From NCBI RefSeq assembly GCF_000471905.2, contig NW_006498246.1, positions 667,570 to 731,569 of the forward strand: 64,000 bases of DNA, in the 5' to 3' direction. Position 1 is the first letter of the stretch. Every line of letters starts with the position of its first letter. A model generated the notes under the pieces. That model saw only the letters and a program-made list of their open reading frames with translations. It ran no database searches and was not told the origin of the DNA. The translations under genes were made by a program, and so were the position numbers. Of the stretch, positions 37,701 through 50,334 are shown one piece after another. The stretch comes from Amborella trichopoda (lineage: Eukaryota > Streptophyta > Magnoliopsida > Amborellales > Amborellaceae).

Positions 37701-40700
37701 TTAACCCAGTGTTCTTACCTTCATGAGGGGATGATTCTTTGGTATGGACACTATCCCCATTTGGTAAGTTTTCAATAGCCTCTTTCTATAAGAAACTTAT
37801 CCAGCCTCCTACTTTCCCTTTAAATCCCATCTCTCCTCTTTCCAAAGTGTGGAACACAATAGCTCATCCAAAAGTTCAGTCTTTCAATTGGATAACGGCC
37901 TGTCAACGGGCTCTCATACTCGATCAACTTCAAAAAAGAGGTCTGCCACTCCCAAACAGATGTGTAATGTGCCTTATAGAGGAGGAGTCAAATCCCCACC
38001 TCTTTCTACATTGTAGTGTGGCTTATGAGCTTTGGACACTGATTCTACACTTATTTAGTCTCAAATGGGTCCTCCCACCTTCGGTAAAAGATTTATTTCT
38101 TCATTATTCAGGTGGTCCTTGGCCCAAAGCAGGTAGAACCTTGTGGAGGGCAGCAATCGCAGCTACCGTATGGGTTCTATGGCTAGAAAGAAATGAGAGG
38201 GTCTTTCAAGGACACAAAAACGAAGTTTCATGGCTGTTTCATAAGGTTATATCACTCGTAACTTTTTGGGCTTCCACCCACAACTTCTTTGGTGGGATTC
38301 CTATGAGTTCTTTCCTCAGGCATTGGGACAATATTATCCGACTCCAGCCTTTCAAGTTACAGCGACCTCACAACTGGTTGCCTCCTTCAGAAAATGCCAT
38401 AAAGCTTAACTTCGATGGCTATTCCTTGGGAAACCTGGGCCCTTCAAGAGTAGGGGGAGTCTTCCTCGACCACAATCGAAATGTTCTCATGACATATTCA
38501 GAATACGTCGGACATGGAGATTCAAGATTTACCGAAGCATTGACACTCCTAATGGGCCTAAAATTTTTTAATCCATCTTGGGGCCAATCCTTAGTGGTGG
38601 AAGGAGACGCAAAAAACATTCTATCATGGGCAGCAGGCACCACTACCCCTCCTCGGTACCTTTCTAGGATATTTGATGAAATTTACCACTTATGTAGGGA
38701 TACCAACGTCTGTTGGAGGCATACCTGACGGACGTCGAACGAGTGGTCCACCTCCTTTTTTGCACTGGACCATTGAGGTCTTCTAGGACACTAGATATTT
38801 TTTGGTTGTTGCTTTTTGTAGTAAGGCGTGCTTATGAGCCCAATTTTTTGAGACCTCAATCTTTTGGATACGGCCATTTCAAAAGGATATAGGTTGTATG
38901 GAGTTAATGGCTTAATTTTTTGAGTGAGATACCTGTCTCGTGGGTATTCTCGGTCGTCTCCTCCCTTAATCGGTTGTATTCCTTCATTTTATATAGTAAT
39001 ACTATGTTAACATTATCAAAAATAAAAATTTTTTTTTTTTTTAAAAACCTTTGGATTCTAGGGTATCCCTCCAAAGTTCTAACTTTGTGTTGATGCCATT
39101 TCGGGTCTCATCGATCAAAACTATGTCATCTGCAAATGACATGCACCATAGTATCTCATCTTATAGGTGCCTAATTAAGGCGTCCATAATTAAGACAAAA
39201 GAGGTACAAGCTCAATGCTGACCCTTAATGTTGACCATTGTCACTGAAAACTCACTTGTCTCTCTTCTAGTTGTTCTTACACTAGTTAACGTTCCATTGT
39301 ACATATCTCTCATCAAGTCGATGTAGTGTCTGGAGACTCATTTATTTTCCAATACCCATCAAATCAAATCTCGAGTTACTCTATCATAAGCTTTCTCTAG
39401 ATCAATAAAGACCATGTGGAGGTCTTTCCCCTTCGCCCTTAACTTCTCAATAAGTTGCTTAAGTAGGAAAATAGCTTCAGTTGTTGACTTCCTGGCATAA
39501 AACCAAATCAGTTTTGAGATACACTCGTTTCATGCCTTAGTCGTTGCTCAATCACTCTTTCCCATAGCTTCATAGTATGGCTCATAAGCTTGATCCCTCG
39601 ATAGTTCGCACAATTCTGTATGTGTCCTTTGTTCTTGTAGATAGGTACCACAATACGTTTCCTCTATTCGTCTTGCATTGTCTAAGTTTTCAATACCTTG
39701 TTGAACAACTTCGTCTGCCAGTCATGGCCAATCTCCCCCATGCACTTTCAAACCTCTTATCGGGATACCATCTGGTTTTAAAGCCTTTATTATCTTCATC
39801 CTTATCAAAGCTTCTTTCACTTCCGACATCCTAATTCTACGAATGTATTTATGACCTCCGCCCTCATTTGTACCAATAGTTCTTTCTACCGCTATGTTCC
39901 CATTGTGTTCGTCATTTAATAATTTTTAAAAATAGACTCTCCATCTTCGTGGACCTCGTCATACTTCACTAAAACCCTTTGATTCTCGCTCTTAATGCAT
40001 TTAATATGGTTTAGAGCCCTAAAGTTTTTCTTTCCTATTTTTACTAATTTGAAGATATCTTTTCCACCTTCTCTTGTTCCCAATTTATTATATAGGTTAT
40101 CATATGGCTTAAGTTTAGCTTTACTTATTACTTGTTTAGTGTTTTTCTTAACATTTTTATATTTTTCTAAGTTTTATTCGTTTCTATTACACTGCCAAGT
40201 TTTATAACATGATCGTTTTTCTTTTCCCTCCAGATTTTTCATAACATGTCCTTTTGAACCTCATCACTCCACCACCAAGCTTCCTTATCAGATTTTCTTT
40301 TCCGTCCAGAATCTCTTAAATCTTCTTTTGCCACTTTCCTGATACAGTCGACCATTTCATTTCATATTACATTGACATCATGTTCAAAGTTCCATTTTCC
40401 TTCTTCAACTAATTTATCCCTAAATAAGTCTATGTTCTCCTTTTTAAATTCCGCCACTTTTCTTCCATATCTTTATGCAAATGTTCATAACCACGAGCCT
40501 GTGTTGGGTAGTCAAACTCTCTCTCGAGGGATAACCTTGCGGTCTTTACATGATAGTCAATCAACCTTCTTAACTATGAAGAGGTCTATCTGGCTTTTAT
40601 GTGATCCACTTTTATAGGTTATTAAATATTCATCTCGCTCTTTTTTTTTCTTAAGTATTTGCTATTGCTAGGTCATAGGCCATAGCAAAATTTAGAAGAG

Positions 40701-43700
40701 TCTCACCCATCTCATTTCTTTCCCCAAATCGATATTCCCCATGTGCATCTTCATATCCTCTACTATCCTTCCCTACATGGCCATTTAATCCCCTCCTAAA
40801 AGATTTTCTCTCTGATTGCTATGTCTTGGACTATTCTATCTATGTCCTCCTAAATCCTAAAATTGCCTCTTAATTCTATCATCCAATCCTACTTGTGGTG
40901 CATAAGCACTAATTACGTTAATTATCTCTTCCCCTAATACAAGTTTAATTAATAAGAGCCTATCCACCTATTCTTTTGATATTAACTACTGTACCTTTTA
41001 AATCTTTGTCTACTGTTATACCTACACCATTTCTATTATTATCATTTCCTATATATCAAAGTGTATACCCATCTATTTCTCTAGTTTTTTCTCTTTTCCA
41101 TTTAGTTTCTTATAGACAAGCTATGTTTACTCTCTTTCCTCTCATTGTATCCACTAACCCCATACTCTTACATGTAAGCGTTCTTACATTCATGGTGGCT
41201 AGACGAATCCTATTATGTTGGACTAGCTTCTTTACCTGCTCTCGCTAGGAGGTCGAGGGAAGCCTTGCCAATTTTTCACCACAACCGAGCGGTGCTGCGG
41301 CGCGTCGCTTCTGGCGAACGCCCTAGCTAACCCTTGCTTATTTCTCACTATTCCCGAGGTCCGGTACAGCGTGTCACTTTTGGGGAACGCCCTAGCTAAT
41401 TTCTCGCCGAACCCAAGTTCTGGCACAATGCGTCGCTTTTGGGGAACACCTTAACATAAAGAAATATTGTATGTTCAGGATTCATGATAAGTTTTGGCAA
41501 AATTTTACGTTGGCTGCCTACCTAACACAACCTAACCCTTATACCCGGGCATGGGACGGGTGAAGGGAAAGTTTAAAGTCATCACCTTTCTTAGACCAAC
41601 TAGTTAACTTAGGATAAGATCAATAAAAAACTATGTTCCATTGTGATTAGAATTTCCTTTATCTCTCAAACGATTGTAGGAATCCAAAGTAAAAAAGATT
41701 TAGTCATAATCAAATATTAAAAAGAATACTTTCCAAACACAAAATATTCTCTACTCCCACAAAAATATGTTCACTAAATCTTTTTCAAAGATTTCCTTAA
41801 GAAATCTTTTCTAAAATGACTTCTGTAATTTTAAAAGAATTTTAAGAAGAGATGACGGGGTGTCCCACCTCTACGTGCAATGTATGGGCCCCACATCCCA
41901 CCCATGTGTGAGGGTGGATCCAAAGGACCCCATGTGTTCCTCCTAGCCCCTCCCACGATTCCAAAAATTTCAAAAATTTCCTTTTAAGCTTTTTGCACTT
42001 CTGAAAATGATTTTAAAATTGTGAAAAAAATTCTAAAAATTGCAGAAACAGTTTTTAAGCAAATCATAGAAACATTTCTTAAGATGAAACAAAAAATTCT
42101 AGAATTGGATTGGTACCATTGGGTCAAGAAAAGTGACTGTTAGGGCACTCCACTCAAGCCAGTGACCGTGATCTTTGACTATCGTCTCAAACCCTATGAA
42201 ACCCCTAAACCATAGTGTCATGTAGGGGCCCATGATTGGCTCGCTAAAGTTGGCCAATAAATAGTGAAATCAAGATACCAAAATGTGGATCACAGGTTAC
42301 TCCCCTTGAGAACAAGTCACACGTGCATGTCATTATAGTATCGTACAATGNNNNNNNNNNNNNNNNNNNNGTACATACCATGCAGAAGTTTGTTGAGTAT
42401 TTAACCCTCGCTCTCACAAGCCTACATCCACATGCAGGAGACCATGAAGCTCTCTTGACCTATAAACCATCCCTAGGCATTTATCCGACCTCAAGAAGTT
42501 ATGTCCCTTTGAAACCCTCTTTGGTTGTGCCATATGCCCCAGGAGTAAGGGTTTTGGACATGACTAGGGCCGTAGACCTTCCAACCCTATGTCAGTCAAC
42601 AGACACACACTCCTACATAAGTGTACTATCTAAAATGATTTTTTTATTTACATGCTCTCACAGGCTGTAAAGGTCACAAACCCCTAGAGGTCTCTCTGAT
42701 AATGTTTGTAAATTACATTACAATTTTTCATTCCACATTTAGCAATATTTTTATTAATTTTGGAATGTACGATGCTATATGCAGATCTTGATTGTTACTG
42801 TAGAAACCTTGAGTAACTTAAATGTTTTTCCTTCCATTGGGCAGACTTATAATGCAATCCAACATTGCTTTCTGACAGTCGGTTCAGTTTATCCGGAAGA
42901 ATTGTTCATGTATCTCTTGAATGTGAGTCATGCAACTCTTCGTATTGTGTTTTTCTTTTCTCCTAGTCATTTTTTGTTAATGTTTTAATAATGAGTTACT
43001 TCGTTCTTGTTTTTCATTGGTGATACCCAGAAATGTAAACCGAGGGAGGAATCTTGTACATTTGGAGCTCTTTGTGTCTTAAAGCATCTGTTACCCAGGT
43101 GTGTTTAATTATTTTTGATAATTTTATGGAGGTCATTATCTGGATCTAGGCTCCTAAATTTTTGGTTATTTTACGTATGTTGGAGGTTATCTGAAACTTG
43201 GCATGGAAAAATTGAATCACTTGTTGAGACTGTGAAATCACTTTTAGAGGATCAAAGCGTTGGTGTCCAGAAGGCACTTGCCGAGGTATCTCCTCTACTG
43301 GCATCTTACACTTCTCATTAGGATTTGTAGCGGAAAATTGACATGAAAACAACCCCTCTTTCATTCAAATGGATTTCAATATAGAGGAAATTATTTGTTA
43401 ATATTATTTGTGTTTGGTTTCTAAGAAAGAAAAAATAACACTACCAGGGAGACTGCCTTAATTTTGGTTCTCTACAAACTTAAAATATCAAGATCGCAGT
43501 TGGACTTATCACTTTTAAAATATCAAGATAGCAGTTGGACTTATCACTTTTAAAATATCAAGATAGTGGTTGGACTTATCACTTAAAAAAATTTAACAAT
43601 TCCCCGATTATCAGCTTCGTCTTTTCTTTTTTTGAAATGATCAGTTTACTCTTTTCTTCATGCACTTGTCTGACACATTGGGGTAGAATTGCCTTTTAAA

Positions 43701-46700
43701 AATTAACAGGTCAAGGGGCTCTTTTTAAATTTCAAGGTGCTTATTGTTTTTCAAGTTTCTTGGACCACCTGCTTGATCTTTCCAGGTTTTTCTGAAATCA
43801 TTCTGATATTTTCTTGTTGTTTTAACTTGTGGCCATCTTCTTTTTTCTTACACTTATTTTAGTTTGGTGGTTTTGTTTTTGTAGACTTCTTTTGGCCAAG
43901 TTATACTTATTACTATACTGTATGGCAGTTGATTGTGGTCATGGCTTCACATTGTTACTTGGGAGGTCAATATGGAGAACTGTTCATTGAATACCTCGTG
44001 CGCCATTGTGCAATTACTGAAGCAGATGTTGCAGGTTGTGACCCCCAAAAGGTGGCAGTTCAGAATTTCCCATTTAAGAAATCAGAGGTTTTGCAACATG
44101 ATCTCATTTGTGTGTGTGTGCACGCATGCCTGCATTTGTGTGCGTGCGAGTGTGAAGGGGGGGGGGAGGGGGTGCGGGTGGGCAGGTGAGAGAGAGAGAG
44201 AGAGGGCATTCTAAGGTTTTTGTCCTTGCAGGTGAAGGCTGGAGGTGTCTGTCCATTTGAGTTGAGAATGATATGTGAAAAGGGGCTGCTTCTTCTTGCT
44301 ATCACCATTCCTGAGATGGAGGTACACTTGGTTTGGTTTCTTGAACCAACTTTTTTATGCTATAATACATATTGCCCTAGAAATTATAGTTTAATATAAG
44401 GGGGGAAATGTCACAGAAATGGTCAAATCACCTGAAAAGATACTACCGTGGTCAAGTTAACCACTTTATCAACCAAGGTTGCACTTTAATAAAATCATTT
44501 CACTCAACTACATCCGCTATCTTGTTAAAAAAGTCCCAACTGTTTTGGATTTGGAATCTTGTAAAAATAGGGGTGCTTTGGTAATTTGGCCCATAACACA
44601 AGTGGGACCAAATTACCAAATGGAGAAGAATATTCTTCCATTGGGGGAGGAACTGGGTCCTTAGTATCCCCGAGAAGGTGTTGTGGTTTGAGGCCTAAAA
44701 GGTCACCATGGATATTACCTTGTACAGGAGAGCTGAAGCCTGTACTTTTGAACCTTGAAAAATATGGTTGTTGCTTTCCACCCAAATGGTCCACAAGGTT
44801 GCTGCTACGGTTGCCTTCCAAAGAGCTCTGCTAGCCTTTGGCTACGGGGTGTGGAGCTCATAGGAGATGAGTGCTTTTACCATGGGTGGAGTGACCCATT
44901 TGATGCCAAACAGTAGCAAAATGTTCCCCCAAAGTTCAAAGGGGAAGTCACAGTGTAGGAAAAGGTGAGCGTTTGACTCCTCATCTTTTAGGCATAAAGC
45001 ACATATGTTAGGGATAGGAATCCCTTTCTTTTGGAGGTGATCAATAGTGACGGCTTTGTGAGAGCAGGCAAGCTGGTTGAAGATTTGGACCTTGGGTGGA
45101 GCAATAGTGGACCACACTTTCGAAACTGCCAAAACAGGGTTGGCCGGGAGGTGGGAGGCTGCGAGACGGTTTTATAAAAGGAGGCCACCGAGAATTACCC
45201 TGGAGGAGTGGGTGTCCAAACCAAAACATCTCTCCCTTGGGTTAGGAATAAAATGGGACTGAAGGCCTGTTAAGAGCACTTGAAAATTGTTAAACTCCTC
45301 ATCGGTTAGGTTTCTTCGAATGGAAGGATTCCAAACTCTACGTTCTCCTGTAAGAATCAATTCCTCAGCCACTGTAGTTGCTTGATTGATAGCCAGCGAG
45401 TAGAGATCTGGGAAAGCCTCCCGCAGTGGTGAAGAGCCTAGCCATAAATCTGACAAGAATCTCACACGGGAGCCCTCTCTCGGATGAATTCTAGTGAGTT
45501 TTTTGAAGTGAGGCCAGACCGAAGAGAAAGATTTCCATGCTCCTGAGGTATTATGTTTGTGGGACCTCTCAGGCACCCATGCTCCTTCAGGTATCATATA
45601 CTTGTTTCTTAAGACCTGAGCCCACAGGGAATCAGGCTGGGAAGCCAATCGCCACCACCACTTGCCTAAGAGGGCGAGGTTATGCTTCATGAGGACCCTG
45701 ATAACTAGACCACCCTGGTTTTTTGGAAGGCAAATGTTGTCCCAAGCGACCAGATGGAATTTAGTCCTCTGAGCCTGCTCTGACCATAGGAAGTTACACA
45801 TGAACTGGTCCAAGCAATTGGCCACTTGAGCAGGCATATGGAAGAGTTTTAACAAATGCTCCTACATGTTCTTGATTCCAAACCTGAAACAAGAGGTTTA
45901 ACGAATAGAAACACATGTTCCGTGTATGGAACCTGGGAAGTAGCGGTAATTACTTCATTTGGCTGGGCCACTTAAGTCTTGCCAAATGAGGTAAATAACC
46001 CAGCTTGTTTTGGGTTTCAAACCTGGAACAAGAGATTTTGATGGAGAAAAGCATGTGCTGACTTGGAACCCAAAATAGGTAAGGTTATTTATGTCATTTG
46101 GGTTGAACAACCTTAGTGGGGCAAAATATCAAAAGGAGCCTCCTTTTTCAGGATTCCCAATCCATAACAAGGGCAATTGTTTCTTTTCTTTTTTTTCAAG
46201 CAAAATATTTGAGGAGGTAATTGTGTGAAAGATCTTTTTAAAGTAATCACTTCGTTGATAAATTGGTTGGTTTTACCACCTTAGTGTTTTCTGAGGTGAT
46301 TTGTCCATTTTAATTATACTTTCTCAACATAATTTTTGTGTTTCTTTTTTCTTTTGGATCTACTATTGTCAACCTGAAGCTGTTGTGGTTTTAATCATAA
46401 TTGCTGATGTTAGTTCTTTTCTCTACCACAGCCAATCCTCTGGCCTTGCTTGTTGAAGATGATCATCCCAAGGAAGTATACTGGAGCGGTTGCAATTGTA
46501 AGGCACTTTTCTCTCTCCTCTTTCTCTCTCTCTCCTCTCTCTTTCTCTCTCTCTGTTTCTCTCAAATTCATCAAAGTTTGAATGTTTTGGGATAATGTTA
46601 CAGGTCCACTCTTTTCTAGGATTCGTTTATGTAATTTTCCTGTTGGTGATAACGCTCCCTCTCTGAAATCATAGCTTCCTTGGTATTTTGAGCCATGATA

Positions 46701-49700
46701 CTTAAATTTGTTCTGCCTAGAGCTCCCTCTTGGCTCTTCTAATTAATAAGATTTTGAGGCACAATTAACTCTTTCAATATTCTTTTTTGAGGCTCTGAGG
46801 CGGCATCACATATATATTGTGGTCATCGTTACAGTGTAAGGAAGAGCATGGCATAATGTTGTAACCACATTTTTAGAGGAAATGTTCGTGTAATATAGTT
46901 CTTGTCGTATTATTAGAGGAAATATCTTATTATTAGAGGAAATGTTTGTGTAACCACATCGTTACAGTGTAAAGAAGACTCGACTCCGTCGAGTTGTCAT
47001 CACCATCCAACCTGTATAGATCTCAAACATTGAAGATTGGAGAGATATTCCATGCGCTTCGCAACTCGGCTTTGCATGTATTACCATTAATCTTATTGAT
47101 CTTACAAAATCCAATTTTCCTGGCATTGAGCTTTCTGTAGATGCCCACTGGAAACTGTTTTGTCTGAGATACACCATCATAGGATCTCCAACATTAAACA
47201 GTTGTGCACAGTGGTGTTGATTCACAACATCTTGGTACTTGTCATAATTCTCACTTTCCTGGGAATACTGTCATGCAATTGCTTCATATATTTGGACATG
47301 CTTGCAGCATCTAGTTCCACATCTTCAAGCATAGGTAAAGGAATACATATCGTAAACCACTGTAAAAGGAGTCTTCCTGGTTGACCAGTTAAGAAAAGTA
47401 TTATACGCGAACTCAGCTTGTAGTAACACCAAATCCTATGCTTTTACATTTTCTCAAACTAAACTTCACATGTTGTCCACACTTATATTCATCACCTCGG
47501 TTTGACCACTTGTATGGAGGTGATAAGCACTGCTGAATTGGAACTTAGTACTTATTTTTCCCCATAAAGTCCTCCAAAAATGACTTAAGAAACGAAGTCA
47601 TAATGGTCTTGGGAAGCCCATGCAGTTGCACTATCTCCTTAAAAGAGAGAATAACAACCATTGTAGCATCTATGATCCTCCTCCATCGAATAAAATGTAC
47701 CACCTTAAATAATTGAATTGCATCCCCTTGCTATCCTTAGCAATCCCATTTGAAATTCATGGATAAGTCAAACCATGGACTAGTTGGGATAGGTAATGGT
47801 GTGCAAAGGTCCGTGTTTTTGAGAATTTCCCTTGGCAACCTGACATATTCTGCACCTGTCGACAGATCGATATACATTCCATCTCATATGTGGAATAGGG
47901 AACCGATATTTGACTGTGATTTTTTTAACAGCCATGCTGTCCATGCACATTCTCCATAACCCATCTTTCTCAGGGGTAAGCAAGGCTAGTACAACACATG
48001 GACACATGCTAATCCTTATGAGTATTAATAGCAACAACTCATCCACCTGCCTTTGAAGCTCATCATGTCCATTAGGACTCATTCTATAGGCTGGTGAGTA
48101 AGGTAGGGCTTGACCCATGTATGAGGTCTATAGACTCTACAATGCTGTGTATTCCTTATAGGTGTCAAGCTTGTAGTAACTCATTTGGCACAAGGTCCTC
48201 GAACTCCAAGAAAAGTGGTCCTAGGGCCTTTGGGCAGTGAAATAGGCTACCCCAAGTACCTACCGACAAGTGCATAAATCTCCCTGATCTCTTATCTCTT
48301 CTCCATAATTTGCTGGAGACACACTCTTCTCTTTGGAAGACTTGGGTGGAGTCTCCTCACACATGGGCAGTAATACCACTTTACGATCATCCTTCCAAAA
48401 AGTGTAGGTGTTAAGCTCACCATTATGGATGGTTTTGTGGTCTTAACAGCAAGGAACCCTAAGAGTATGTGGCAAGCATCCATTGGTGCTACATCACACC
48501 AAACCTTATCTTTACAAAATTAACAATAGAAAATTTAATCAAGCATCAAGAAGTAATATGTACCTCATTCCCGTGTTTGAACCATGCAACCTTGTAAGGA
48601 TGTGGATGCTGTCCCACCTTTCGATGCAACTTGTCTATCATCTCAAGAGACCATGTTCTCGCAACTCCAGCTATCAATGATGATGTCGTACATTTTACCA
48701 TTATACGTGCACCAAGTGCAAACATGTTTGTGAAACATCAATCTTCTTCGTGGGTTTCACATGGCAATGAAAGAACATGTCGAACCAGAATGCTCTGGCC
48801 TTGATAAGCCACCACTTCATCGACTTGATCTTTGATCTTCAATCTCAGCCTCGTTTGCAATGGCAGGCACTGGGTGTTCTCCATGGTCCATCCCTTGTTC
48901 AGTATCATGCTTGGGCCCTCCCAACTTGGCATGGCGCTGGGCTTCATGTAATGGATACTACGTGGCTTTGTGCCCCACCTCATTACACCTAAAGCACCTT
49001 GATTTGCATCCTTTTGGGCTCGCTGGGCCATCTGTTACTGTAGATTGGAGGTGTAGGCCTCTGACTTTGTGATGATCCTACTTTGGGGTGGGTCGACATG
49101 TGGCTGCTCCCTTTCCTCCACTTTCAAGGCTGCTTCATAGGCTGCCTCCAACTGAGGAATATGATATCGTGTGAGTGCATCTTGTAATTAATTTTGGCTC
49201 GCTCTCTGTTGACCCATTTCGCAGAGATAGGCCACAAGAGTCCTCCGTATACTTCCTAACGGATTTTGCACCTTGATGCAACCTGTGAAATTATTGGCAA
49301 AATGTGCATAGGTTGGAGAAACAGATTTCTTGCGCAACCTTACCTACATCTTTGCCCATGGCCTGATTTTATCTTTGTCCTTCAAAGCCATGCTTCATGA
49401 ACTTAATCCCTTCACACTGAGGCAAGTCCCCTAAGCTTAAGAGCCACTAGTTTGACCTTCTTTGAATTTGACATGTCTTTCCAATCAAAAAAGTCCTCAA
49501 ACATGCTCAACCAATCCAAAAATGCTTTGGTGGAATGACTTTCATTAATTTCAAGGGGATCAATTTTGATACCTGAATTAGACTCTTTACGCATGTATCC
49601 CTGTGCATCTCAATATGGATTACGTGATTCCTCCTTGTCCGTACCCCTACGCCAATCATATCGGCATCGAGGTGGTTGACTGGTTGATTCTCTATCAAAT

Positions 49701-50283
49701 TCATGCTTCCCTCGATGCTGTTGTGCATCAAATAAAACTGGATGACCTGACATATCATTCAGCTGTCTTTGACCTAGATTCTGGCTCCGATTCGTGCCAA
49801 TCTCCTTCGAGACCCTCACAATTTGGAGTGTGGGAACCACTTTGTTTGGAGCACCTAGTTGCTGATCCCTCCCTTACAACACCATCTCCTTCAAGTTTTC
49901 GAGTCGCTTGTTCATTTAATACAGCTTAGCATTCCCATGGTCTTGACCTCTACGACCAGCAATTGTTATCACGAATTGTTTTTAAACCGTGTTCTGATAC
50001 CACTTGATGTGAAAGAAACTCGAGAAATTAAATACAGCCTCCTTTCGATCTTAGAACAAACCAAAATTGAGCAACAATGGAGGAAACAAGTGGTTGTAGA
50101 TGAGGACGTTCTTATTTTATCAAAAAAGTTCAGCACAAAATAACAATACCAGAAATCCAAGTCTAGAAATCCAAGTTTGAGGGGGACATCCACCTTAAAT
50201 AACTCCTTCCCTCCCTCCCTCCCTCTCCGTCTCTCTCTATCTCTCTATAGTATGCGATTCCTCCTTCCCTCCCTCCCTCCCTC

Positions 50284-50334
<51 letters not shown>

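Larger units (their letters stand above)
35433..41606 (-). mobile_element. RTE-type non-LTR retrotransposon, near full length, split by an L1
   Basis: Minus-strand blocks in order: [12 protein letters not shown] and NRNGVGI (41210-41000, apurinic endonuclease), [15 protein letters not shown] (about 40900), RT blocks including [11 protein letters not shown] (about 39400), [17 protein letters not shown] (about 39100-39160), then across the L1 [17 protein letters not shown] (36100-36150) and the C-terminal [20 protein letters not shown] (35468-35845). The 3' end carries an ATCATCATT-type short repeat typical of RTE tails. Without the inserted L1 the element is about 3.3 kb, a normal plant RTE length. 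ACTAGTTAACYTAGGAT flanks it. Stops are frequent, so it is dead. Confidence 0.85.
34585..42690 (-). mobile_element. Copia-like solo LTR, split by an RTE element
   Basis: The two parts, 34585-35432 and 41607-42690, resemble the 53084-55019 LTR in block order: GGCATGCCAC, a GAGAGA zone, a CCATTATGATT block, GGGCCCCACAT, CATGATTGG...TCAAAG or TAAAG, AATAGTGAA or AATAGAGTGAA, CGACCTCA, and an end similar to CATG-TCTCA-AAGG. ACTAGTTAAC(C/T)TAGGAT is repeated at the break (35417-35432 and about 41606-41622), as expected for the RTE target duplication. No internal pol sequence adjoins either part, so it looks like a solo LTR. Similarity is distant and the boundaries are approximate. Confidence 0.5.

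Noticed and set aside
39577..41248. Series of + strand frames between 39.6 and 41.2 kb
   Set aside because: Opposite-strand shadows of the minus-strand RTE, whose endonuclease and RT blocks are clear.
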